Position numbers and translations under genes: made by a program. A stretch of DNA of 64,000 bases, taken from NCBI GenBank assembly GCA_000750105.3, contig JPHH03000071.1:62001-126000 (forward strand), read 5' to 3'. The notes under the pieces were generated by a model. It was not told where the DNA came from and did no database searches. It worked only from the letters and a program-made list of their open reading frames with translations. The stretch is from Tolypocladium sp. Sup5 PDA-1 (Eukaryota > Ascomycota > Sordariomycetes > Hypocreales > Ophiocordycipitaceae). Of the stretch, positions 44,801 to 56,240 are shown in pieces; positions within the stretch are counted from its first letter, which is position 1, and each line of letters starts with the position of its first letter.

Positions 44801-46405
44801 TCAACCGGCGGCATACCTGGACATGGTACGGAGCTTGGGGCCAAAGTGCCAGAAAACAAAAGGCGCCACCCAGCCAATACCCATGCTGATGAATGCCAGC
44901 ACGCTGGTGCCCCATCCGTAGCCCAGTGCGCTGTACATGTAGGGAGCGAACAGCGGGAACCCAAAGCCAGCCAAGCTGCGGAGGATGGCGCACGCCGCCA
45001 TGGCGCTGGCGGCATAGGTCTGGTAGCTGTCGACAATGTACGTCTGCATGCCCTGCAGACAGGATATGGTGCCCGCGGTGAAGATCAGGGCGCCAATGTT
45101 GGGCATGATCCAGTGCGTGCGCCCGATGCTCCAGCCGTACCAGAAGAGGCCGATGGTGCTGATGACGGAGCCGACGGCGAGGGACGGCATGCGGAACTCG
45201 GGCTTGCCGACATCGTTGTTCCGGGCTTTGAGAGTCTTGTAGATGCGGTCGACAAGCTTGAGGTTGACGAAGAGGCCGACGAAGGAGCCGATGGCAATGG
45301 AGAGGTAGTTGAGTCCGCCGATGCCGGGTTCCATGTGGTAGACCACAGTCCAGATCTCCGGGAATGTCGCAAACATGAGGTAGGTCGTGCCAAACAGGTA
45401 GCCCATGTAGATAGCCATGCAGAAGACGATGGGCTGCGTTGTAAACAGCCGCACCGGCCGCTCGAAGGCGTGGAGGAGCTTATAAGTGAGTGTCTCAACC
45501 TTCTCGTTGATATGCAGCTTCTCGTTGCCAGTCTCCTTGATCAGGCGGTCGCGTCGCTTCCGCAGGAGCGTGGCCGGGTGACACTCGCGCAGCCAGATGA
45601 AGCCGACGGCCTGGACCCCGACGGCGGCGGCCGAAGTTGACCAGAAGACCCAGCGCCAGGTCGAGTACTGGGCGATGAAACCGCCGGCGATGGGCCCGAC
45701 GACGGGACCGAGGATCGGTCCGAGGGTGTAGATTCCCATGGCCTTGCCGCGTTCTTCGGCGCTCCACATGTCGCTGCGAGACAAGTTAGCAAAGGAAGTA
45801 TTGGTTGGTGTCCTGTTCGCCTCTTACCTGATGGCACCTCCTCCAATTGCCAGCGGCGCACTGCCACCAATACCCGCAAGAAAGCGGAAAGCAAAGAACT
45901 GAGCCTTGGTCTTGGCGAAACCGCATCCCAAATTCCACGCGAGGTACCACACGTTGCTGACCTGAAGCAGGCGCACGCGGCCGTACAGCTCAGACGCTGG
46001 ACCAAAGAAGATGGGCCCGACGGCGTAGGCGAGGATGAAGATGGCGAGAGAGAGGTACACCTCAATCTTGGTGTGCATGCCCAGGCTCTTGCCGAGCTCT
46101 TGCATCGCGGGGGCAATCATGGCCGACGAGACGGGCGAGATGAAGACGAACAGGGAGACGGCCCAGGTGTTCTTCCATTTCTGGGCTTTAGGCCAGTTCT
46201 TGGGGTTCTCTGGATCGTCTGGTCCGCTCCATGTGACGAGGTTGGGGTCTTTGTTTGTTTCGGCATCGAGGGAGGGATCGGTTTGGATTGGCACCTTGGC
46301 TGCCTCGAGGTCTTTGTCGTTGGCCTGCGTCGGATCGTTGGCGACGTCCTTCTCAGGGAACGGCGCAACCCCCTCGTCGGAGGTGCTTGGGATCTTGTCG
46401 CTCAT
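44801..46405 (-). CDS. MFS transporter, DHA1-type multidrug exporter
   Basis: The model is complement(join(44801..45773, 45828..46405)), 516 residues; the 54-bp intron runs GTAAGA to GCAG and the join restores GGAISDMWSAEERGKAMG. An acidic N-terminal tail of about 80 residues ends in VTWSGPDDPENPKNWP, the standard lead-in to the first membrane helix of fungal DHA1 exporters. Motif C (TLGPILGPVVGPIAGGFI) marks helix 5, and the central loop follows after FIWLRECH. Twelve hydrophobic segments can be traced. An upstream Met at 46444 would add 13 residues. Such proteins export drugs or metabolites across the plasma membrane by proton antiport. Beside decayed metabolite loci it may have been a product exporter, but the substrate is unknown. 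The reading frame is intact. Confidence 0.9.
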
Positions 46406-46969
46406 CATGGAATGGAACTCAGATCGAATGAGGCGGTTTTGCATGACAGCCAGTATTTGCCTTCATGGCCCCTATGTCTGGACATTTATAATCTTTTGGA
46501 CTGCCTAATGCGTGCATCACGCAGCTAATCGCCGGCCCGCATTTCACTACGGGCCCGGGTCGCCCGTAACGAACCGACGCGCTGTCCAATGGGAGGGTAC
46601 CATTCTTCGGGCCCGGCCCCGGGGGAGGGTTATGGGTCCACCCTCCGGGCCCTCGAAACCCGGGGGTTAGTCACGTGCCCATTTTCACGTGATACAACTC
46701 ACATCCAATGACTATTACTAGGCAACTGTCTTGGTCGCGATTTTCGGGGACTTGGCTCCCTCACCCTGGCAATCTTCCAACGCAAAAGTCAGCAATTGCT
46801 TTCCACCAGACCGGAGCATATCGATGGTATCACGACTGCCATCATGGCTCTCATAATTACCTGAAAGCAAGATAGTCGAACCTCGCCCGACGTTTGCGAT
46901 CGTTGCTCGACCGCTTTTGAACCACAATAGTACGACGAGCCGTGGCGAGCCCCAGGCCAACTTGATGAT
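46406..46969. other. Divergent intergenic region with a GC-rich core
   Basis: Between two divergent genes. About 46530-46670 is extremely GC-rich with repeated gggccc/cccggg palindromes in both orientations, followed by two CACGTG-like sites (cacgtgcc near 46672 and tcacgtga near 46685). This could be a small non-autonomous element or a GC-rich regulatory segment. Confidence 0.5.
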
Positions 46970-47785
46970 ATGGCACTAAGCTCCTCGCGTACAAACGATA
47001 CCTTACTTTCTCTTGACCCTGGGCCCTCGGATATACTCTACCGAATACAACGAGTCCGCGGAGAATACAGCCGAGTTCTATACGTCACAGTCGCCAATCC
47101 TGCTGTCATTCCCGAGGACAAACGTACACACGGTCGATCGGCTATCGCAGAGCTCAGCAAGTTGGACAAATGGAGCGATAACTGGACAACTCTCCTTGTT
47201 CACAAGGATAATGATGGGATCTGGTGCGAAGCTGACAAGTTCCGCCCGCACGCACTGCCGAGGGATGTGCTCGATGATTACCCTGCATACGACATATCCC
47301 ACTTCGAGACTCGCCGTTCATTCAACCATCGTGTCTCGGAGGTGGTTCATAGTGGACGGGCTTATGTTCTTAAGATCGCCCGGTTTCCACACGAAGTGCC
47401 TGCGTTAACCCGAGAGTTAAAAGCTTACCACAGTCTTGCCGGATCGTCCCTAGCGCCGCAACTAATCGGTTACGCCTTCGAAGACAGTCCGGATCGCATC
47501 CTCGGCTTTCTAGTAGAGTCCATCCATGGGCGTGTCGCTGGTGTTAGTGACTTTGAGTCCTGTCGCGAAGCTCTGCAACAGCTTCACCGGCATCTCATTC
47601 ATGGCGATCTTTGCAGATACAACATCTTGATCACTTCTGTGGGACCCAAATTTATCGACTTCGAGAACTCAATTTTGTCTAGTTCAAAGGACTGGAGCAG
47701 AAGGAGGATGGATGCTGAAATGCAAGGCCTGGCAGGCAAATTGGCCGACAAATCTATAGACGGGCGTCCTTGGAACGGTCAATAG
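46970..47785 (+). CDS. Protein kinase-like (aminoglycoside-phosphotransferase-like) protein
   Basis: A single-exon frame of 271 residues from ATG 46970. The N-terminal half has no clear domain; from residue about 120 the protein follows the kinase-like fold: VLKIARFP provides the ATP-binding Lys, and RELKAYHSL the helix-C Glu. LAPQLIGYAFE and GFLVESIHGR form the hinge. HGDLCRYNIL is the catalytic loop (HGD-x4-N), and KFIDFENS carries the metal-binding Asp of the DFG-equivalent. The family is expanded in fungi and mostly uncharacterised; members phosphorylate small molecules or proteins. The spacing between the hinge and HGD is short, so the C-lobe is compact. No lesion is visible. Divergent transcription with the MFS gene is compatible with shared regulation but not evidence of it. 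Confidence 0.7.
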   Translation: MALSSSRTNDTLLSLDPGPSDILYRIQRVRGEYSRVLYVTVANPAVIPEDKRTHGRSAIAELSKLDKWSDNWTTLLVHKDNDGIWCEADKFRPHALPRDVLDDYPAYDISHFETRRSFNHRVSEVVHSGRAYVLKIARFPHEVPALTRELKAYHSLAGSSLAPQLIGYAFEDSPDRILGFLVESIHGRVAGVSDFESCREALQQLHRHLIHGDLCRYNILITSVGPKFIDFENSILSSSKDWSRRRMDAEMQGLAGKLADKSIDGRPWNGQ

Positions 47786-47860
47786 AATGATTCTCTCCTA
47801 CAAGTCCGTTTATTCTCCTTCCAGCAATGCTAATACCTCGCCATGAAGGTCAGAGATGAT

Positions 47861-48052
47861 TCAACCACTAGCTAGACAAGTTCTACACTTGTGTGTAGAC
47901 TCCTTCACTTCATGGTATCCCCATGTCCCACTAGGGCAGCGTATTTCTTCTTTTGTATCATGCGTGGCGCATTTCACAAATTCGCTATTGACGGTATGCC
48001 CACATTGATATCGGATCTGATACTGTGTACACACATGCCTTTGTGGAGGCAT
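47861..48052 (-). CDS. Small Cys/His-rich hypothetical protein
   Basis: A 63-residue frame from Met at 48052. It contains CTQYQIRYQCGHTVNSEFVKC followed by H, and further Cys near the end (CRTC), a spacing that suggests a small zinc-binding fold. Short fungal proteins starting with a C-x2-Y-x3-Y-x-CGH pattern are common and of unknown function. The frame extends upstream to 48214, but the Met chosen places the motif at the usual N-terminal position. I cannot name a role. Confidence 0.5.
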   Translation of the reverse strand: MPPQRHVCTQYQIRYQCGHTVNSEFVKCATHDTKEEIRCPSGTWGYHEVKESTHKCRTCLASG

Positions 48053-49317
48053 ATCGCGAAGGGTGAGATTGTGTGGTTGCCGTTGATAGGCCTGGAAGGA
48101 GTTAGTCCTCAGGAAATCGAAAACGAGAATTGTAATACTAAAAGGCTCCAAATCGACAAAGAGATAGCTCTTACCAAGTAATCGGAGTACTGTAAAGTAG
48201 TCTCGTGTTTGCAATAATCAACTTGACTATAAAGATGAATGTTGGCTGAATGGAATGCGAGTGCGACTGCAGCCTAACTCCCCACACCAGGATGACAGCT
48301 TCTGCCTCAGGCAATAACAGCGGTGATGGCTACCGTCTATAGCAGTCCCCACTGTTGCCAAAATTCTTATCACTATTCGTAGCCAGTAAGAAAATGAAGA
48401 GTTTCGGCGAAGGAGCAATATTGAGCCCACGACCCGACGCACCTACCAAGCGACCCTCGGCATGCCGTTGGTACATGAGCGGTGAGGGTGACGAGACCTG
48501 CGTCTGTAAATAGCTGAGACTCGGGCGATTTGGACCAACAGGTGTGGGACGACGGAGTACGAAATACTTGCCCCCCCCTTCGGTCTCGCCTCCTCCTCAT
48601 TCTCGTTCCATTCTCCCGAACCTCCTCCTCACTAAATAGGTTGGGCTCGTGGCACGCGACATCCATGAGATATACTAGCCGCCACCCATCACAACAATAG
48701 CTCAAGAAATGTCTCAGATCTGTTCATTGCGTAGGCTATGAATCCCACCACCAGCAACCAACAGAACAACCGATGCACTCCAGCAGGATGTTTCTACCGC
48801 AGAACACGGTGGTTGCACGCCTGGAACACGAGGTCTCTTAGTACATACGAAGTACCTGTGCACGTTTAGCCTGCGGGGTGGATACCTCGGGTGAGATGCG
48901 CAATGTCTGCTTGAGTGTTGGATACGGGCTCGGCCAGTCGGTCGAAAGCCGAGCGCTCAGTGCATCCACCCGACAGTATCAAACTGACAGCTATAGACTC
49001 ATCAGATAGATTTTTTAATGTAAAGAGAACTTGATTTCTATCATTCAGAAGAGAGGAATTGGACCTCCTTTTATATCTCTCAATGGTGGGCTTTTCTGTG
49101 GCAATAAAGTCTTACATACTTCCATAGTTAAGCTATTATTTATGCTGTACCTCGTATCTCATCCTCGCAGCTACATTAAAACGGAAAGCTCTGTACTTTC
49201 ATAAGAGCATCTATACCTAGCATAGAACTGCTTCGTCTTTAGGAAGAGCGACCTACGGCGTTCTTCGGGGCTTTTCGGTTCTGGCTTACAATGGATCGCT
49301 GAAAGAGGTGATAACAC
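48053..49317. other. Intergenic, no gene recognised
   Basis: Open frames on both strands up to 110 codons show no domain. Confidence 0.5.
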
Positions 49318-49681
49318 TGTCGGATAGGTCGGTTGACCTAGGCAGCCCTTGGCCGAGGAAAAGGAAGTCCTGGGGGTCAGTGGCTAGCTGACTGGATAGC
49401 TGACTAGATATCTGATCTGATGACTAGATAAGTCGTGTGCTGATCTATTAGTCGGGCTGCTGATCCCTGGAAAAAGCAAGGAATAGGCCGGCTAGCCACG
49501 GAGGCGGCCGGGGGCAACTGGAGGCTAAAGAGGGCAGGATTTCACTTACACGGATGGAAGGGACAAGACTCAGGCATCAATTTGATCAATGAATTGGAAT
49601 TCAACCGCTATTTTGACCGATGAATTTGACCCCTAAATTTACCCCTATTTTACATATGATTTGGAACCGCATAACGCGACA
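49318..49681 (-). mobile_element. Solo LTR, copy C
   Basis: Read on the minus strand the element starts TGTCGCGTTATGCGGTTCC and ends CTATCCGACA (364 bp), matching both ends of copy B and its internal blocks (CCGTGTAAGTGAA, GTGGCTAGCCGG, CTTGCTTTTTC). ATAAC occurs directly after it (49682-49686) and, two bases removed, before it (49311-49315), a likely target-site duplication. It is the longest of the three copies. Confidence 0.75.
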
Positions 49682-49902
49682 ATAACAAATATATACTAAT
49701 ATATTCAACCCACATTCATCCAGGGCGTTAAACTGTATAATAGCCCCTTTCCTAATTACCTATACCTCGTCCCATATATACGGATCAAGCCCTCCCAGAA
49801 TAACAAGCCCTGACATCTAAAACTGAACTATACTCTTGGAAAATCAAAGACAGGACGCATTACAACAGTCAAATATAGTCTATTCGATTTGCTTTTTAAA
49901 TT

Positions 49903-52900
49903 ATGGGCAGTTTACCCCGAGTTCAGACTGCTATAATGGGAAATTATGATGGAGGCCTGGTACTATGAGACCCCTATCCCAGAGCTGATGGAAGACATAG
50001 TTCTTGTTCGAAACAACGCAGTGTCTGTGAACCCGGTAGACACAAAAATGATGGGCCCATATGTCAACACCGGGGGCGATTGCAGGAGGCGAGTTCGCGG
50101 GTATTGTTGAAAATATCGGGCCTGACGCTGCCGAGTACAATATCAAGGTTGGAGACCGGGTCTGCGGCGCCATACTCGGCATGAATCCCATCGATCCTGC
50201 ATTGGGGGCCTTCGCGGAGTACGTCGGAGCCCACTCCTCAGGCCTACTCAAGGTACCCGAAGGACTGAGCTTCGAGACCGCCGCCAGCATGAACATGGGC
50301 TTCATGGCCGCTGGGCTAGGCCTGTTCAAGAGCCTAGACCTTCCTGGATACCCGCTGCAGCCGAATCACAAGCCGATGCCAGTACTTGTCTACGGTGGCT
50401 CGACGGCCACCGGCACGGCTGCGATCCAGCTCCTTAAGCTGGCTGGCTTCTCCGTCGTCGTGACATGCTCGGTGCACAACTTCGCCCTCATCAAGTCGTA
50501 TGGCGCCGATATTGCTTTCGATTACCACCTGTCCACCTGCGCGGCCGACATTAGAGCGCAAACCAAGAACAGCCTGTGCTAGGCCTTGGACTGCATCTCT
50601 ACCCCACAGAGCATGGACCTTTGTTACGCCGCGCTTGGGCGCGCTGGCGGAAGGTACACGGCCCTCGAGCCTTGCTCGGAGGGGATCGCCGCAACGCGAA
50701 GGGTCATTAAGCCTGATTGGATCTTCGGCCACGTCACGCTCGGGAGGCGGATCAACTGGCCCGTTATGCCGGATATAGCCATGTTTGGCGTTAAATGGAG
50801 GAAGACTTTGCAGGAGCTGTATGACAAAGGTGCTGTCCGCCCTCATCCCCTAGTGATGGGATCCGGGGGTATTATGGGTATATTTCAGGGCATGACCGAT
50901 CTCAAGGACGGAAAGCTTTCTGGAAAGATGCCTCCAATTCCTGAAGTAGCCAACAGTGCCGTGATTCTACGCGATGCTCTGTTTGACAAGATGTCCCTCG
51001 AAGAGTTTACGACGGTTCTAAACCCAAAAGTCGCGGGCACTGAGCTGTTAGATGAAATATTCCATAACACACCTCTGGACTTTTTTATTGCGTTGTCCTC
51101 ATTGACTGCTACCGTCGGCAATAGCGGCCATAGTAACTATACCTGTGCCAACATGCACGGTGGCTCTAACAGCCCAGCGCAAGAAGCGTGGCTTCGCTGG
51201 CTCTGCCATGGCCATGTGTTCCCTGATCGGCCTGGGATTTGTCGAGAGATCTGAAGAGCTGAATGACGACTACTTTCAAAGCTTGGCCACCAGAATATCT
51301 CAGAGAGAGATCTGCATCAAAAGTTTGCCGAGGCTATTGTTGTCGGTAGGCCGGACTACACTGACAACTCAGAGCTTGTCAGTGGGCTGGTTCCGATTTA
51401 CGCTGACGCGAAAGTCAAAGCTCGATGGCGAACGGATACTCGATTCAACCATTTTGTCATGAAACGTCCAGGATCCTAGACGTACGCCGGGCAAGTCGTG
51501 GATAAACCCGTCAGAGTCAAGCTCGCCCAAACGAAGAAGATCCAAGAGGCGTCTGCCCTCATCAAGGAATTTTTTGTTGCCAGACTGAAGCGCATAATGA
51601 TGATTTCCAAGAACGAAAACGTGAATGAGAAGGCGTTCCTTGTTGAACAGGGCATTGACTCTCTCATGGCGGTCGAGATCCGCACGTGGTTTCTGTGAGA
51701 GCTTGAAGTTGACATACCAGTCCTCCAGGTCATCAGCGGCGGGTCTATCCTAGATCTCCTTGCGCATGCTCTGGAAAACATTCCAAAGTCAGTTCTAGAC
51801 CTGAGTGCGCTTGAGGGCGGCGGTAATACACAGACGACAGCAGCGGCGCTTTATAAACCAGGTTCTCGAGGGCCGCTTAATCAGATTTCGGCGAGATTCG
51901 AGCCCACCAAGGGCACATACGACTCTCAAGAATCATCAAAAGATTTCTCTTCGCAACCTGTAACGCCACAAGAAACGCCAACACTAAGACTGAGGTGAGT
52001 GTATTGCTCATCCCAAGTAAAGGCGAGGGTAAGGAGTTCTCCAGCCGCATGTCTTTCGGACAAGAGCGATTCTGGTTTTTGGACGGCTACTTTGAGGATA
52101 AGAATATTTTTAACATGGCAATGATGTTTAAACTCACTGGAAGCTTACACATCTCCCGGGTCGAGGAAGCGCTCCAAGTTGTTACACGGCGCCACGAAGC
52201 ATTGCGAACTCGGTTCTTCTGGTATGGTGAAGGCGATCACCGGTTTGGCATGCAAGGCGTACTTTCCGAGTCCCCTATTGGTTTAGTTTTAAAGAGCATC
52301 GGCTCCGAGTCGGAGGCAGACGACGAGCTGCAGAAGGTATATAATTGCGCCTAGGACATGAATAGCTAGGAGACTGTCAAAGTTTCTGTCCTCTCCATCT
52401 CAGAACATGTCCACTACCTCGTCTGCGGTACTAATCACTAATCACATTTTTATTAATGGTTACAGTCTAAGCTTACTCCTTGTCGAACTCGAGTTCGCGT
52501 ACTCTAGACGAGCAATGCCGCCGGTAAGCTTCGAGTCACAATGCCGTTACCTTGCCACGGAGCAGCGAAATCGATACGAGATGGGCACAATGAACAAGTC
52601 GATCGAATACTATCGTGCAATTATTGCCACTGACTTAAAGCCTATTGATCTCTTCCCGTTTGCCCAGTCCCAGACCCGGCTAGTTTTGGACCGATATGGC
52701 CATTTTGAGGCAAAGGTAACGCTCCATTCTTCTCTCGCATCAAAGATTAAGCTACTTGCGCGAAAGAAAGGCTCAACCTTGTTCCACCTTTATCTTGCCA
52801 GTCTCCAAGCCCTTATTCTTTTGCCTCATCCCGGATATGAACGAGTTCTTTATTAGAATTGCGGAAACCGCACGGATAAGAACCATATGTTCAGCTTGGG

Positions 52901-54110
52901 CTTTTCCTCAATCTCCTTCCCCTACATTTCACCAAGAGCCAACCTAGGACGAAAAATTGTGAAATTATTTCAGAGGCCCGAGATAAAGCATACGCAGCCC
53001 TTCAGCATTCCGATGTACCCTTCGACGCACTGCTACAGGACCTCAAAGTTCCAAGGTCAAATACACACACGCCTATCTTTCAGGTTTTTGTCGACTATCG
53101 CCAAGTCTACCAAGACAGAGCTCTCTAGGGTGGATGCAATACTAGCGAAGAAAAACGGTACAATGCACGGACTGGTAACGATATCGCCTTGGAGATCACT
53201 AAGAATTCCATGGGCCCATCAATGCTTTTTCTCCGCCTGTAGGAAGGGCGGTACTCCAAGATTAGTAACGAGCTGCTTCTCCGTTCCTACGTAAATGTTC
53301 TTGAGACCTTTACGAAGCATATCGATATCACTGTTCATGAACTTCTATGGTGGGATCCCAAGGATATTGAGAAGGCTCTCGTGGCAAAGGTAAAGATGAA
53401 GGAAACAACCGTGGCATTTAGAGTCTCAGCTGACTGTGTTGTCGCGCCCGAAATGAAGCTGCAGTGGCCAGCCAATTTACCTCGCCACGTTGATCACATG
53501 ACCGCGAATCCCAGCAAAAAGCTCGCCTTGAAGGACGGGCTTGGGCACATTCTAACGTACGGGGATATGGGCAGCCGGATTAACACTACCGCTACGAGCC
53601 TCATTTCCGCCAGTGTCACGGCCAGGACACCGGTTGCTGTATTCTAGGACCCATCTACAGATTGGATCTGTTCCAATTTTCGGGTTGAAGCAACGTACAT
53701 ACCTCTGGATCTCCGCAACTCTATCGTTCGGCTCATCAGTATCACCAAAGCTTCGTAAACCGATGATGGTCTTAACAGATCGGAATACCACAACAAAGAC
53801 GAATTTGATCAGAGCTGATCACGTCACAGAGATCAATGTATCTGAGCTGGTGACATCGACATCGACATCTCGGTTGCCCTACAACGCCAAGTCAGACTTG
53901 CCTGTCGTCATTCTCTTCACAAATGGCTCTACAGGAGAACCTAAAGGTGTCATTATGTCCCACAGCAACCTGGTTGCAGAGTGCGAGGGGTACTACAGGT
54001 TCTGCGACCTCTCTGCCGGTAACGCCGTTGTCATGCAACAGAGCATCTTCAGTTTTGACTTTTCAATCGAACAGACCTTTGCAGCCCTTGCCGGAGCAGC
54101 TCTCAAATGG
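49903..54110 (+). pseudogene. Chimeric relic: trans-enoyl reductase fused to a PKS-NRPS remnant (KR-ACP-C-A)
   Basis: It starts at ATG 49903 (MGSLPRVQTAIMGNYDGG) as a LovC-like stand-alone enoyl reductase: NPVDTKM, GAIAGGEFAGIVE, the NADPH motif VLVYGGSTATGTAAIQLLKLAG, ALDCISTP, PDWIFG, HPLVMGSGGI. Near 50930 it passes without a break into the end of a PKS ketoreductase (VANSAVILRDALFDKM, FFIALSSLTATVGNSGHSNYTCANM with the catalytic Tyr). Next come an ACP (QGIDSLMAVEIRTWFL), an NRPS condensation domain (SFGQERFWFL, RRHEALRTRFF, and NHIFINGYS in place of HHxxxDG) and an adenylation domain (LTYGDM, VILFTNGSTGEPKGVIMSH). Damage: frameshifts near 49960, 50065, 51150 and 51300 and within C; stops TAG 50580-50582, TAG 51477-51479, TGA 51696-51698, TAG 53645-53647. 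Similarity ends in A at about 54110. A deletion probably joined the reductase gene to the 3' half of its partner hybrid synthase. Confidence 0.85.
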
Positions 54111-54500
54111 CTTGACGGGCAGTCGGGGCTGGGGCCGGAGGCAGCGGGAGGGAGCAGGGCAGCTGGGACAAGTCCAGCCCTAGTCGGAAGGCTTAGGAGG
54201 CTGGGTCGGCGCTGGCGGCCCGCGCGACGTCGTGGTTGTTGCAGGTGTGGTGGTGCCGGTGTCGGAGGGGTTGAAGGCGGCCTCGATCTTGAACGACATG
54301 GAGGACTAGAAGATGCGGCTATCGCTGCCATCAAGCGTCATGACGAGGCCGTAGACCATCTTAGCACGGAGGGAGGGATCGACGTCCCAGGAGTACTTCT
54401 GGTCAGAGAGCCTTTTGGCCCTCTTCAGCCGGTGTTGTCGGTATGGATACCACCAAGAGCGAGCCATGTATTGTCTCCGACCGTTTATCCTCGGCTCTTT
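54111..54500 (-). pseudogene. Fragment resembling a Ser/Thr-rich GPI cell-wall protein
   Basis: On the minus strand a frame reads KYSWDVDPSL, YGLVMTLDGSDSRIF, TAG (54306-54304), then SSMSFKIEAAFNPSD and a Thr/Pro-rich tail that stops near 54180. The W-x-VDPSL...Y-L...FKI pattern is reminiscent of the repeat domain of Kre9/Knh1-like GPI-anchored proteins. Only this C-terminal piece is present, abutting the broken adenylation domain. The family call is tentative. Confidence 0.3.
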
Positions 54501-55246
54501 TGCGAGTACAGGCGAGCGCTTTGATTAATGGGGTATATGATGATACTGCTCTGTGATATGCCGTTTCGATCGAGCCTGCACGGTGTACCCCGGCAGCATG
54601 GAAAGACATCGAGCTAGCAAGGCCACTTCATCCACCACACTCTCAAGATGTTATGTCCTGACGGATCTCGGAGAACGCATACCTCGTTCAGGATCTGCTC
54701 GACACAGGTCTCACAAAGCCAAGCTAAGTACGCCAAATAGTCTCGATTTCTCACCGCACGCTCAGCCCTGCGCCCGGTCCAGTCTTTGCTGAGCCAGGCC
54801 ATCGCGTCCGCCGCCGAAAACTTGGAGAGGTTGGTGATGCGGTAGCTCCAAATGAATGGGGGAGGTTGAGCGGGCGACTCTGCACTTCGTACTATCGTGA
54901 CGAATGACTGATCTACGCATTCATACCTACCGCCTAGTACGTTCACGCCTGTCGCCGAATAGATTCAGCCCTGTTTCCGAGTACGTCCACACCCTCAGGC
55001 AGTCTGTGTTTACACAAGCCGATAATGTCTATATTACGAGGGGTTAGCGACTTACCAGACCACGCGATCTGCCTGCCGAACGCGCCAGTGAGTAAAACCC
55101 ATAAGTCTAGCGAAAGTGTTTCATGAGACTTGGACAATATCTCCATCTTAGTACATACCATCTAATGTGGGCACTTCCTACGCCCGGCTTATTCGCTATT
55201 CATGACTGCTTCATCTTCTGCCCTGGCATCGACATATTTAGCCAAT
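54501..55246. other. Intergenic, no gene recognised
   Basis: Short frames on both strands without recognisable content. Confidence 0.5.
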
Positions 55247-56240
55247 CTACTCCTGTGCATTCATCTTCTCCTTCAATGACCCAGCCAAGGCACGAGTCTC
55301 CTCCCCGAACCGCTCATCCCCCGCAATAAACGACAGCTGTTCCTTCCACTGCCCCCAATTCTGCATGGTCCATACCTCACCAGCATTCGCCTTGCACTGC
55401 TTGTATACCCACCTGCGCGCCTGGTCCGGCACCAACCACTGCGACGCAGCTACAAGATCGCCCGCAATCCTACGTGGACCACCGTCCTTGCGTTCCTTCA
55501 GATCAGGATACGTATGTGCTGAGGGCACGATGTAGGATAGTGCGGATACGGCGCTGCAGTCAATCAGGTCCAATGTCGTGAGGCGTGCGATGAAGGTTTG
55601 GATGTTTCGCCAGCGGAGTTGGAATTCAGAGCCGGGTGTTTCTACTTCAGAGAAGGGGTATGCGAATTCTGCGAACAGTCAGTTTCAGCGCTTTGTTGGC
55701 GAAAGAGAGGATGGATGGCATACCCTCAGCTTCTCGTTGGAACCTCTGCGCCAAATATTCAGTCGAACGAGTGCCAAATGGCCATAGTAAACACGTCTTA
55801 TCCAAGACAGGCTTATCTGAATTGTCATAGCTCAGATCGGGTACTTCATGCTTCGGCAAACCCTTAAGCGCCTGAATGAATTCAATGAGCACATTCTGCG
55901 CAGCGTGGGCGGGATGATAGGCGGAGCACACTCTTGCGATGCACCCGACGATCATATCAACATGTCTCGAGGGATTAGGCCCAACGAAGTACATCCTATC
56001 ATTCTCTTCTTGACTGGGTTCGCGGTCCTTGAGCTGGAGAAATCGCGTGTTGGCTTCGCTGGTGACCCATTCGTCAATTTGGATTGCAGCCTGTGACGGC
56101 GGCGTGGTTTGGGTAATGACACCGTTAAGAATTTGCTTGTATGCGAGGTCCTCGGCATCATCGTCTCTGTCAAAGAGTCGAGGGTCGAGAGGGGCAGCGT
56201 TGGCGTCTTGTGCAGTCATGGTGGTGATTATTGATTCCAC
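55247..56240 (-). CDS. DUF3632-like fungal protein
   Basis: The model is complement(join(55247..55670, 55726..56240)), 312 residues, or 305 if the Met at 56219 is used. The 55-bp intron begins GTATGC, has an AACTGAC box and ends GCAG; the join reads EAEEFAYPFSEVETPGSEFQLRW in two readable halves. The second exon has the RWRNIQTFIARLTTLDLID stretch and a DGGPRRIAGDLVAASQWL block ending in WGQWKEQLSFIA, an arrangement I associate with the DUF3632 family of fungal proteins of unknown function. There is no signal peptide or membrane segment. The frame is intact and marks the point where undamaged genes resume after the relics to the left. Confidence 0.6.

Noticed and set aside
44780..45640. 286-codon plus-strand frame
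   Set aside because: Antisense shadow of the MFS transporter in GC-rich coding sequence.
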